From Castor canadensis (lineage: Eukaryota > Chordata > Mammalia > Rodentia > Castoridae), in the NCBI RefSeq assembly GCF_047511655.1, contig NC_133397.1:41988001-42052000 (forward strand): a stretch of 64,000 nt of DNA, read 5' to 3'. Numbering within the stretch: position 1 is the stretch's first letter; each line of letters starts with the position of its first letter. Under the pieces are notes generated by a model that saw only the letters and a program-made list of their open reading frames with translations, ran no database searches and had not been told where the DNA came from. Below are positions 1-10,745 of this stretch, one piece after another. Made by a program: the position numbers and the translations under genes.

Positions 1-1135
1 AGAACAAAAGACTTTAGAGCTTATCCTGGCCTCTGTTCGGACCCTGGTTTTAGACAGTAGACAGTAGATACTTCTGGATAGGTTTGTGATCTGGCCTCAG
101 ATTGTAAATGCTGTCGCTTCCTAAGGGGAGCTTTGGGAGGAGGAATCTCAGCTGTGTGAGCTGCTGCAGCCTGGTGGCCTGTGAAGCAGATATGTAGGGC
201 CTATAATTCCGTGCAGAAAGAGGGGTCGCATTGGGGAACATCCTTCCCACTCTTCTTTACTCTCATTTGGCTCTTACAGAGATCCAAAAAGTCTCTTAGG
301 AAGTTGATAAGTTCAAAACCAGTGATCAGACAGGGGGATTCATCTTGGGACAGGTCAGGGGGCCCAAAACAGATGCTTAGTACAAACATTACAAGTTTGA
401 GAATGGATCAAGAGTGAATTGGCCACATCTGAGAGTGTCAGTCTAGCTAGTAAAAGCCAAGGTGCAGGCTCATATGGGAGGAGACATCTACACCTTTCAT
501 GGGGCCACTCCAGGCTGTGCTTGTGTTAAGAGATCAATACAAGTAAACTTGGGCCACTCAGTTGTTAATTAGGATCAATGCTGGGAAGGACATGAATGTA
601 ACATGGCAATAGAGGATTGCCGTTGTAATGGCTCCACAGGTGGCCCTGAAACAGGAGGCAGGATGGGAAAGAAGCAAGTTACGCAGCACAAGGGCATAAG
701 GATGGGAACATTGCTGAATGTGCTGGGAGCTCAGAGTACTGGCTGCGTTGGGGAACTGGACGGAGGTCGCAATAGCAGAACTGTGGCTTCTGTGGTGAGT
801 GGGTGTGAAGGGTGGGGCGGGGGAAGGAGAAAATGAGACAGACCTTGTGGCTCTATGACTGAGTTTGGATTTTTGCCTTCAATATGATTGGAAGGTATCA
901 AAAGGGTTTTAACAAGGAATGACTCGGTCTGATTGGCTTTTGAAAAATTACTGTGGTGGTTCAGTGGAGCCCAGATATGAGGCTGATAGAGAACAGAAGC
1001 CTGGAGACAGGATCCTCTGTCCACACAAGAAGAGCAGACGTTTTCAGTTTCCTTTCCCTTTCGATTTCTTTGCCCTGAGCATTCTTTGTGTCCAGGAGCT
1101 TGAATAGGAGTAAGGTGCCCTAAAACTCTTTCAGG
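1..1135. other. Non-coding sequence, nothing recognised
   Basis: Only short open frames without family features are present on either strand. I see no repeat family that I can name and no splice-flanked exon that I could defend. Confidence 0.5.
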
Positions 1136-1260
1136 GGTTCCGTTCGATATATGTTTATTAAAGATTGATGTATACTTAGCCCTAAGTAAAGTACTGTAGA
1201 GGATACAGAAGACAAATACTTATTTCTACCCCCAAGGAGCTTTAAAATTAAAAGGCATTT
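1136..1260. repeat. L2-like ancient LINE fragment
   Basis: The stretch has the texture of L2 3' ends in mammals: an 'aaggagcttta'-type segment after a 'gatacagaagac' segment. The match is by eye and heavily diverged, so family and orientation are tentative. Confidence 0.3.
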
Positions 1261-1474
1261 GTTCATTTATCAAATATACAATCATCCTCTACCATCTAGA
1301 TGCTGGACAAAGGGGAAGACTGAGATATGATCTTGGTCTGGTGCCCATATTCTGAAAAGTTTATGCAGCATTATATGAGAGTGGTGTATGCTGATTGTTA
1401 TGGGAGGGGTTTTGCTGTGTGAATACTGGGAAGGGAAGGGAAGGCTGGGAGAACCATCACATACAAGTCTGACC

Positions 1475-1475
<1 letters not shown>

Positions 1476-1530
<55 letters not shown>

Positions 1531-1579
1531 CACACACACAAAGAGAGAGAGAGAGAAAGAGAAAGAGAGAGAGAGAGAG
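1476..1579. repeat. (GA)n microsatellite with a CA interruption
   Basis: About 104 bases of almost pure AG dinucleotides, interrupted once by a short CACACACACA block near 1,530 and by a few AAAG units. It is strand-asymmetric purine DNA, the kind that can form triplex structures and varies in length between individuals. Confidence 0.95.
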
Positions 1580-1939
1580 CTAGGTGGAAGCATTCTAGGT
1601 TGCCACCATGTAGGCTAAGACCTTTAGGGAGTCCTCCAATTAAAATTAGTGAGGGGAGTGTGCCTGGTGTTTCCCAGGAGTCAACACCCTGATGTGCTCA
1701 GCCATTGGCTGGGAGCGGCCTGGAGGACTCAGTGCAAATGAAACAGTGGATTTCTGAGAAAGCATCTGGAGCTCTCCTCTGATTAAACTGTGCAGCTGGG
1801 GAGCTGGGAGGCTCAGTCTCATGGCTGAGGGAGCTCACCCAAGAGGGTGACTGCAGCAGTGAGAAAATCCAACACTTCTTTAGACTAAAGTCCCATGAGT
1901 GGTTTTTATTATTCATTATTTTAATTGGTAGCTGCTTTG
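1580..1939. other. Non-coding, nothing recognised
   Basis: No repeat, RNA gene or convincing coding segment was seen between the GA tract and the next old repeat. Confidence 0.4.
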
Positions 1940-2035
1940 ACATTCATTTATTAATATGCTATATGCTGTTGATACCAATAGGAAAGAAACAGACCCTATC
2001 CTCAGGGAACTCCTAGTTTATGAAGAACAACAGTT
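1940..2035. repeat. L2-like ancient LINE fragment
   Basis: Contains an 'acagaccctatcctcagggaactcctagtt' type segment (positions about 1,990-2,018), a form very common in mammalian L2 3' regions. Diverged and short. Confidence 0.4.
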
Positions 2036-2451
2036 TTTCATAAACTGACATGTGCTGTGCCTGACATGTGCTATGATGACTGAACATGGAATTCCAGGTG
2101 ACATCTTGGTGAGGATTCTGGCAGTGATAGGTCACTCAGTTCCTGGAGGGATGTGAATTGTGTTTTAAGGACAAACTGCAAGTAAAGGTGTGAGAAAGAA
2201 TTCCACTAATATTTGAAGAGGAATTATATGTGGGATGACATTTATTTTTCATGTGAATAATCTTATTGGATTGCTTTGGCCCCAATTTGCAGAAATGGTG
2301 GGAAGATAGATTTGGGATAAATATAAGCAAGAACTTTCTGATGGACAACAGAGCTTTGCAAATGTGGGGTAGAGTTGCCATGGTGAATTTCCAGTGCTGT
2401 TGAGATCTAGCTGAGAAGCCATTAGCAAGGTGCAGTCAAGTGAAGAAGTAA

Positions 2452-2625
2452 TCTAGCTACTTGGGAGGTGAAGGCAGGAGGATTGTGAGCTCGAGGCCAG
2501 CCTGGGCAAAATTAGTAAAACCTATCTCTAAACCAAAACCAAAACAAAAGGCCTGGGGGTATGGCTCAAGTGCCAAGCAAGCAAGAGACCCTGGGTTCAA
2601 TCCCCTGTACTGGAGGGCAGCGGGA
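2452..2625 (+). mobile_element. Composite SINE: B1-like half plus ID-like half
   Basis: Starts with a B1/Alu-like segment (ctacttgggaggtgaaggc, then the ccagcctgggcaa motif), passes through an A-rich linker near 2,535, then an ID-like tRNA-derived segment with a degenerate A box (ggtatggctcaag) and a B-box-like gggttcaatcccc. The order B1-like then ID-like is the same as in the - strand copies elsewhere in the window. Confidence 0.8.
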
Positions 2626-2695
2626 GAAGGATAGCTGAGGTTCTCTAAGGGACCCAAGTCCTTGAGATTCTGTGATTGAAAGAAGCTCTTCCTAT

Positions 2696-3185
2696 TGGAA
2701 ATGAGAGCATGGGAGAGGCAGAGAGAGGCTCAAACGCCAGCACAGGGTTTATTGTTTGGGCAGGACCCCTGCGGAGGGGACCCCAGCAAGAGAGCTAGAG
2801 CCCACTGCCACACACAGGCTTGGGCTAGATATAGGGGGCTAGTGGAAAAGTACCAGGAAGGCCACAAAGGAATACCATCGCTGGATTAGGTTACTGTCTG
2901 CTCAACTGTCCTTGACACCATCTGGATATAAAGGTTAATAACTGTCCCTTTGTCAGTCTTTGGGGTTGGGGTGGGAGGTAGTTTCCAGTAAGTGACCTGC
3001 AAGGGGGGAGGGGATCTGGTCCTAACATGGCTGTCCTCACTGTTAACCCCAACACTTCCTACTTTACAATATGAGAAAGGGGCCATGGCCACCCCTGGGG
3101 AAGGGACCACCAAGACACTTAGTCCCTCAGCCTTAGGCTGCCCACTGGCCTGCAGCTTCCTCTTGGGCTGGAGTGGGAACAAATG
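2696..3185 (-). mobile_element. Possible solo LTR, minus orientation
   Basis: Read on the minus strand this block has a TATA-like segment (complement of about 2,925-2,935) and, about 170 bases later, AATAAA followed by a CT-rich tail near 2,750, the general order of U3, R and U5. It is more GC-rich than its surroundings. Termini are unclear: CCTATT occurs at both edges (2,690s and 3,190s) but the bases inside are not the usual TG...CA. It could also be a degraded LTR or unrelated sequence. Confidence 0.4.
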
Positions 3186-3594
3186 AACCTATTTCTTGGA
3201 AGGGCCAGTTTCAGTGCCCAAAAAAGGCTAGTAGTCGGAATTGTGGCTGATCAGAGGGGAGAACTCCATCAGCACCCTCTTGATTGGCCTCTCTAAAGAA
3301 TGAAGCAAGGTCTTGAATATGCATAATGCAACATAATTGCAGCAAAGGATCCCAAAGACTCCCTCCTTCCTACAGAAGCCCTCCCTAGAGGCTTGTAAAC
3401 GTCTTAAAGGAAATGGACTTCTAATTACCAAAGAAATTAGATTACATGCATCCCGACAATATCTGTTTTTAATACATTATTTAAATCAGATAGTTGAAAC
3501 TATCATCCAAAAAAAAAAAATGTTCATTATTAGAAGAAAAATCAGAGAAGGCACTACAGTGATGATTTCCATATTCATAAGACATTATCAGTAA

Positions 3595-3770
3595 TCCCAG
3601 ACACTGTGTCGTGGAAAAAGTTTTGGTTTTAGGCCCAGCCTGGCCACTGCTTGTAGTGAGGCTTTGGAAAAATGTCAATCTTTCTGGGCCTCATTTTCCT
3701 TATCTGTAAAACAGGTATTTGAAAACCCACCTGCCCGTGTATGAAAATAGAATAATGGAACCTGTTAAAA
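3595..3770 (+). mobile_element. MIR SINE fragment
   Basis: Shows the MIR core: a segment like 'gcctcattttccttatctgtaaaac' preceded by a tRNA-like part and followed by the usual decay into the tail. Ancient, inactive. Confidence 0.75.
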
Positions 3771-6700
3771 ATTTTTTTATCGGGGGTAAGAACGAGTAAT
3801 AGAGGGGCAAATTTGATGGAAGTCCATCATATGCATGAATGGAAATATCACAACGAAAATCCTCATTGTGTACAATTAATAAATACTAATTTCCCCTCGC
3901 TGGCCAGGAATTATTCAAAGCCCCAGGCAGGGATGTCTGACTGCAGCATCCAGGTGCCCTGCTCTGCTAAACCCAAACTTGGGAAGGTAAGAAGAAAATC
4001 TGTCAGCCCTTTTGACCTTTCTGGATCCTTCCAAGACTCCCAAAGAAGGGTATTCCTCTTAACAAGATTTTGGATTTTGGGTGGCCAAACAAAACAAATG
4101 GCCAGCAGCCACTCTATTATCTCTCCAGAACTTATAAAATTGATGAATGTTTATAAAAGTATTTCATGTACACTAAAGTTCTCTGCAAATGCCAGGAGTT
4201 GGGGATGTTATGATATCATCCTCCCACGTGTTTTTAATCTCCCAGAGACGTCTCGTCATTTCTCACTGCTCCATTTCTTTGCTTTAATTCAACTTCCCCC
4301 CTAAAGCCCTTTAAGACTGGTCATCTCTTGCCCTATACTTCCTTGCTTCCATTTTCTCATTTAGAGAAATTGTTGAATTTGAACTCTGGAAAGAATCAAT
4401 TGAATGGTTTCACACTGGGTTCCAAGGAGGGGTAAGGTTTGACTTAGGCAGGAGCTCTTTAGGGGACAGGTACAGGGGAGACTGATGGGCAAGGTAGCCC
4501 ATGACCACGCCTGTCTACCACACAGGGGTCTAGAGCTAGAACGGCCCTTCACAGTTGTCCTGAGTTGGGCCAACTTGGCCAGGCCATGGTGTGGTTGCCT
4601 CTGTCATTGAATGTGGGACACCCAGGGAAGGGAGTATGATCCTGGTTGGGGGCTCTCTGCAGTTGAGTCCCTGAAAGACTGACAGCTGAGCGCACTCTGC
4701 TGGCCTCACACCCAGCAGCTATGGCAACAAGTCCTCTCTTAAAGGGGCATCTGGGCGTCATACAGTGGCATCTGGCACACTGTCACTCCTGTGCTCCCCA
4801 CCCAGCTTCACTGAGAGAAGCAGCTCTGATTTTCTCTGATTCATGATAGAGTTTCTATACTTGTCCCTTTAAACCATGAATTCTCTTTCCAAAATGTTTA
4901 GACATCACTGCTCTTGTTCAATTCTCTTCTGTTCTAGGTGAGGAAATTGTGGGCCAGCTTCTCTGCTTCTGGAGAATATTATAATATTTATGGTCTTATA
5001 TTGGCACAATATTAATAGTAATATTTCTATTATACCATGGCTGCTGCTGCTTTATCTTGACTTCCTTTCTTTATATCTGATACCTCAGAGGACACATTGG
5101 CTGAGTATGGCAGATACTGTTGGTTCCCTTGCAATAGTCATTCTTTTTCCTTTTTACTAATAGAGTCTCAGCTTATGCTCAGTGGTATATGCCCAGCTAA
5201 AAAATCAGCTAAAGAAGTTTCTCAGCCAAACTTCCAGCTAGTGGTAGCCTATAATAAAGTTCTGGCTCATGACAAGTAAACTGATGGTTTCTGAGGAAAC
5301 TCTATTTCCTTAAATAAGATCTTCCCTCCTCTTTTACCTCCTCTTGCTCCCTGGGATACAGACATCATGGATGGAGGTCTTGCAGCCACTCTGAGAAAAT
5401 AAAGATAAGATTCATACTCTAGGAATGGCAAGACAGAAATCTGGGAGTGCCTGAGTAACCATTGTGGAACTCCCATCTATCTCTTTAGGATTTATGTTAC
5501 ATAAGGGAACTAAAAGCCCCTGTCTAGCTAAGGCACAGGTATTTGGAATTGGGGTTGTCAAATACAATGCCAGATGGATAATACCAAGTTAAACTGAGAA
5601 AGCAGAATCTTGGATCTGATGCATTTGGATTAACCAACATCCTTGGTTTCCTGCATGAAAACTTGGTAAAAGAAAAAAGGATGTTGGATTGGAAATTTAG
5701 AAAACTGAGTTCCTGCTTCAGTTCTTTCATTCACTAGTCCATACTTTTAGACAAGCTAGTATCCTCAAGTTCAGCTCCCCCTATCATAAAGGGAAAGAGT
5801 TCAATAAAAAAATTAAGCTTGATTTAAAAAGTAAAAAATAAAATAAAGGAAAAGAGTGGAGTTGATCTCAAAGTTTCACAGGTTTCTAGGTCACTGTTCC
5901 TCTCACCCTCTGATGCAGTTTACTCTGGAAATAGATCTGAGTAGAGTCACACTTTGGGGCAGTAGTTTTGTGTTGGGACGTTGTGGGTGGGACAGATGTG
6001 AAAAGTATCTTAGCTTTAAAATGTTATTTCTTGCTAAGTATAATCCAGTTTACTAAGGGTTTTTTCTCATAAGAAGTCTTTGTATTTTTGTGAGTTGATT
6101 ATTGAGTTAATTAGTGTAATTAAGCACAATTACAAAATTAGTGCAGATCTGTGTAATCAGGTACTAACAATGTGTAATTAGGAAACTATATCTTGCAATT
6201 ATAGACTTGAAAATGCAGTGCCATTTTTGAATCCTTATTCTGCGTTGTCAAAAAATTGTCCTTAAATCTACACACAGATCATTTATGGGAAGTTTGCCTT
6301 ACCCCACAGTTGAATGGAGGTTTTTATTCTTGTAAATTATTGACAGCATTTTATTATTAGGGAGATAAAGCTTTGTATTTTTCTCAAACTTCTTTTGGTA
6401 ATAGAATTAAAATAAATTTCCTTCATACTTTTTTTTTATTTGAAAAAAGGTAGTATATGACTCAAGAAATCAGTTGAGGGGGTTGAAAAATTCTGGTTTC
6501 ATTTCAGAGCATGTAAAATAGAAGGTGACAGGCTTGAAAACAGTGATTTGAATTCTGGAAAAGGGAATCCAGATATAGCACTTCATGAATAACACTGAAG
6601 TCACACCATCAGTTTTTGGAATTAGTTTGACTAATTTTTTTAGGTGTTTTGGATGCAACTAGTTTTCTCCTTTGACAAATTCATTATAAGGGTTCCAAGA

Positions 6701-7308
6701 TGATGGAACTGCTCCATGACTGCCAGGTCCTCAGTTTTGCAAATGTTTTTGCAAGAATGGTCCTCAAATGAGCATCCAGAAAACCTCAGAGTCTCTTTTG
6801 CTTCTTTTCTGCTATAAAGCACAGCATGCCTTATTGCTCTGTTAGTGGACTAAGAGCTGCACGCAGCTACCACGTTGGGAAGCAGAAGACCTTAGAGAAT
6901 GACTCACATTTGAGACACTGAGGCAATATGACATGACTTCTAGTGCTCTCCCTTCTTAAATTTGAGGGAAGCCCCCAAGAGGTACAGGAAGTATCGAAGG
7001 CTGAGCATCAGATACTTCAATTTTATTGCCATTCTGTCATTAATCTGCATTGTGATTTTTGCATTTCCTTAGATTGGATATGTACCTAAAAAGTGTTTCT
7101 ATTAGTTTACTTAATGGTGAGGGTCAAATGGACAAAGGGTATGATAAAAAAACTATACAGTACTGTAGCTGTGTAGGGTTTAATTTTCTGTTACTCGTTG
7201 GGGGCAATGGGTATCTTTTTGGTGCCCTCCCACTTCTTGTTGTAGATCACTACCTGCTCCCTTACCCATACAAATGTAGATTTTGAAAGTTGTCCGAGGT
7301 CTTTGATG
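3771..7308. other. Non-coding sequence without a recognised gene
   Basis: The longest open frame (3,813-4,304, 163 codons) shows no family features and is about what chance gives in 64 kb. The 6.06-6.45 kb part is very AT-rich with repeated GTGTAAT words (see findings). No nameable repeat was identified. Confidence 0.45.
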
Positions 7309-7312
7309 AAAG
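7309..7312. repeat. Target-site duplication (left copy, AAAG)
   Basis: AAAG directly precedes the TG of the solo LTR and recurs at 7,743-7,746 directly after its terminal CA. A 4-bp duplication is typical of ERV1/gammaretrovirus-type integration. Confidence 0.75.
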
Positions 7313-7742
7313 TGTCCAGGGTCCTTGGGTCCTTGCCTTCACAGGCCAGAGAACTGGCTCGTGAGGCAGCTGAATGATGAGTCAAAGCCGGTATATAAAG
7401 TAGGATTTATTAGAGAGAGAGGAAAGGCTACAGCTAAGACACTGCAGCGGAGCCCGAAACTGGTGGCTCGCTGCACAGATGAAAGTTGGGGTTTTTATGG
7501 ACGTTTTAACTCTGGGTTAGGTGGGTTTTTCTCATTGGCCATGGATTTGTGGGCTTTCTCAAGTGAACTGGTTTGGTTTGCACCTTTATTGGGGGAAGGG
7601 AACAATCTTGAGAGCATTTTGCTCATCAGCCCTGTTAGGATGCAGGAATGCAGGCCTCCATCTTCTCAGGATGCAGGAATGATAGTGCTGTCCATGGGGG
7701 ATGGGATACTCACTCATCTGCCTTAGGTCTCTAGACCCAACA
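7313..7742 (-). mobile_element. Solo LTR, 430 bp, ERV1-like
   Basis: Begins TGTCCAGG and ends CCCAACA on the + strand, so both ends have the TG...CA form, and it is flanked by AAAG on each side. Read on the minus strand it starts TGTTGGGTC, has a CATAAAAA TATA-like box near 7,495, an AATAAA polyadenylation signal at 7,406-7,411, and ends GGACA. No internal viral genes adjoin it, so it is the product of recombination between two LTRs. A 133-codon + strand open frame running through it is a shadow. Confidence 0.8.
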
Positions 7743-7746
7743 AAAG
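7743..7746. repeat. Target-site duplication (right copy, AAAG)
   Basis: Matches 7,309-7,312; see the solo LTR. Confidence 0.7.
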
Positions 7747-7793
7747 AGTTTTGCAGATGGAACTGAGGCCAAGTGGTCACATAGCTCATATTT

Positions 7794-7821
7794 ATTTTCT
7801 ATTTATTTATTTATTTATTTT
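7794..7821. repeat. (TTTA)n simple repeat
   Basis: Several TTTA units that act as the A-rich tail (complement) of the adjacent minus-strand SINE. Confidence 0.85.
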
Positions 7822-8022
7822 TGGTGGAACTGGGCTTTGAACTCAGGGCTTCATATTTGCAAAGCAAGCACTTTACCACTTGAACTACATCTCCAATCCA
7901 TTTTACTTTGGGTGGATGGGGGTCTCACAAACTATTTGCCTAGGCTGGCCTCAGACTGCAATCCTCCTGATCTCAGTCTCCCAAGTAGCTAGGATTATAT
8001 GCACGAATCACTGGCACCTGGC
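7818..8022 (-). mobile_element. Composite ID-B1 SINE, copy 1 of a tandem pair
   Basis: On the + strand it reads ID-half first (ggtggaactgggctttgaac, 'gcaagcactttaccacttga'), then the B1-like half (gtctcacaaactatttgcct, 'ctcccaagtagctaggatta'), ending 'gcacctggc'. This is the complement of the + strand copy at 2.45 kb. Confidence 0.88.
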
Positions 8023-8247
8023 TATTTTTTTGTTTTTATCTTTTGGCTGTATGGGACTTAAATGTAGGGCCTTGAGCTTACTAGGCAAGTGCTCGATCAC
8101 TTGAGCCACACCTCCAGCCCTTTTTGCTTTTAGGTTATTTTTAAATAGGGTCTCACTTTTTGCCTGGTTTTGCCTTGAACCACGATCCTCCTGATCTCTG
8201 CCTCCTAAGTAGCTGGTATTGCAGGTGTGAGTCACTGTGCCTGGCAA
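8023..8247 (-). mobile_element. Composite ID-B1 SINE, copy 2 of a tandem pair
   Basis: Same architecture as the copy directly before it (ID-like 'actaggcaagtgctcgatca', then the B1-like 'gggtctcactttttgcctgg', ending 'gtgcctggcaac'). The two sit head to tail without other DNA between them, so one SINE probably inserted in the tail of the other. Confidence 0.88.
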
Positions 8248-9710
8248 CAGTCATTTTAGAATGCAGTTCTTTGGACTCCTAAACAAGTACCCTTTCCAAT
8301 CATCCCTATTACACATAGCTAGTGCTGTCCTTGGGAAGGTAGAGTTGGGGATACCATCTCCCTCATTGCTATATCTCTAGGAGGACAGCAGACTCTTTCT
8401 CACATTGACATTTTCCCAGAGAAGATCTGGTTGTTGATTCTTCTCAGTAACTCTCATTCCTGAAGAATGGGAGGAAGCAGGGTTGCATTTGGTAGTGCAG
8501 ACAAAGCTTTCTTGGGGGAATTATGAAAACTTGGAATGAAGATGAAAAGCATGGAGTAAATTGACTATGCTTTATGCTGTGTGAGGTAATCTGGGGATTT
8601 GGGATGAGACTAGAAAAGAGAGGTTGTTAGGGCTCTGGAGGAGACTCTGTGTGTCAGGTTGCTTTTATCCTATGAAAGGAGGTGGTTTTGTGGCTTTGGT
8701 TAAAGTAGGTGGAGTGGCAGATCCAGAACTGTGTCTGTCAGTATTCTACTGTCACATTCCTAAGTCACTATGCCTTCTTTGTGTTTTCAGCTTCTAATGG
8801 TCACCACTTGCTAACTCATAACTGACATGGTTGTGTCTGTCGATGTGCTTCAGGGATTTTTTCTTTCTTTCTCTAACTTTTTCTTACTTTCCCTTCAGAA
8901 TTTGATAAGATAATAAAAAGATTCGTTTTGGATGACTGAACTTGTTCTATGGAAAGGATGTGTAATTTACAGAGGAGCTAACTTAAAACATAATTTATAG
9001 GCAGAACTACAATCATTACATAGTGTGATTTTTTTTATTATTACTTTATCTCTCCTTACTGAGAAATGGAAAAAAAATGTTAGCTATTCCTGGTTTCTGT
9101 TCAGTTCCTCTCTTTTCAACACTGGTTTTTAATCTCTTGTCTATGTTCATTATAGATCACATCCCATCCTGAACTGGCTTAGAATGGTTTCTTTATTGAA
9201 TGATAAACTTTAATATCAATTATGGATACATTTCCACATCTTTGCAAGCAATTATGCAAGTTGAAACTTTACTTTTAAATGGATTGCATTTCTGAGGCTC
9301 CAGCTAGCTTAATTCCCATTCCTGCTGTTCTGTGTTATGCTAAAATTTCTAATTCACACTTTAAAAGTTTCCTGACATTGGAAAAGCCTGTTGGGTTCCA
9401 AATGTCTGTGTAGGTGTGGACTACTCAGACTTGTGCTGTGGCAATAAGAGTTTTCCCAACCCTGGATTTTGTTGGCCAGAAGAGAGCAATGGCACTCAAT
9501 TCCCTTCACTATCTGTTCGGTTTCTACATTTTTCCACTTCTGATCTTCTGGACACTCTTAAGTGGCAAGGGTCTAGAAAATGTTTAGTGATCAGGGTGCA
9601 TGTGTACATGCATGGGAACCCCTGCAAATGTTGTCTGTCTAGTATAAAAGTGCAGAAAAAGAACTTAACGTTTTCTAACCATATTGCCTTATTTCATTTT
9701 CACATGGGAG
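8248..9710. other. Non-coding, nothing recognised
   Basis: AT-rich sequence with short chance open frames only. No named repeat was identified. Confidence 0.45.
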
Positions 9711-9714
9711 ACAG

Positions 9715-9810
9715 GATTTCTTTCTTTCTTTTGTAGCTAAGAAAATGGATATTAGGGAGGACAAGTAACTTCCTGAAATAAGCAGAAGAGCTGGGATTCA
9801 CAATCCTTTT
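9715..9810 (-). mobile_element. MIR SINE fragment
   Basis: Complement of MIR: 'gacaagtaacttcctgaaa' followed by 'agaagagctgggattcaca', the typical reverse-strand MIR words. Confidence 0.6.
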
Positions 9811-10444
9811 CCTTCATTCCTGAAGAGGTTGCTTACCACACTAAGGTTAAGCCTGGTATTTCAGGTCCAGTGACAAAGTGGAAACAACACACAGTGCAGG
9901 ACATAGATCCTAAATAACCACACAGTGTGCTCAGTTGAGGTGTGCTGTGCAGCAGGCAGGCAGGGCTGTGTAGTCAGCTTGAATCTAGATGTCTGAATTC
10001 CTTGGAAGGCAACACCTCATATGTGGAGACATGCTTGAAAGTTCAGTTTTTCACTCACTCTAAATTATCCAGACCACTTAATTCTTTATATTTTCAGAAC
10101 CTAAGTTTTTAATACTTTTATTCTTTGCTTTCCTGTTTGGGGTATTTAGTCCTTAACCAAATGGTGTATGTAGGTTGCAATAAATAACAGGAAATAGGAA
10201 CTTCTTGGGACTGGACCTAGGTGCTACCCTTTCTTTCCTCCCTCAGCCTCAACTTCTCCCCAGTTATTCTTTGGACCACACCTGTGGTCTCTGTGAAGTC
10301 TTGGGGATAAGGACCAGCTGCATATTCTGATACTCCACTTACTACATCAGGGACTCCAAAAAAAGGGCAGGACTCCCAGGCCGTCAACTCCATGAAGGGC
10401 CTAGCAGAAACAGCATGGTGACAAGTGACCTTCAACAGAGCCAT

Positions 10445-10600
10445 GTGTGAGAATCATGTGAAGCTTGAGGAACTTCACAAAAACCCTGACTTCCAACCTC
10501 ACCCAGACCTAGCAATTCACAATCTCTGTAAATGGGGCTCTGTACTTTCAGGAAAGTTTCCTGGGTAGTATTGATACAATTAATTTAGTTCTGGAACTTT
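10445..10600 (+). mobile_element. MER5A-like hAT DNA-transposon fragment
   Basis: 'gagaatcatgtgaagcttg' leading to 'cacccagacctagcaattca' and 'ttcctgggtagtattga' follows the order of MER5A. Diverged. Confidence 0.55.
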
Positions 10601-10639
10601 GTGTGTAGAAAGAAAAACACCCTCACACCAGGCTGGCAA

Positions 10640-10745
10640 TCAAGGCTGAATCTTGTCACCACTATTTCTGGGCTCTTGGACAGATCCTTTCCCCCATCCT
10701 AGGCTGATGATTTCACATCTTTAAATGAGGGACTGGGTTAGGTAA
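10640..10745 (+). mobile_element. MIR SINE fragment
   Basis: 'gggctcttggacagatcctt' followed by 'gatgatttcacatctttaaa' is a decayed MIR core in forward orientation. Confidence 0.5.

Noticed and set aside
3813-4304. 163-codon + strand open frame
   Set aside because: No domain, repeat or signal features, and its length is about what chance gives for the longest frame in 64 kb of this composition. It begins just after a MIR and continues through ordinary AT-rich DNA.
7325-7726. 133-codon + strand open frame
   Set aside because: It lies entirely within the solo LTR and runs against the LTR orientation.
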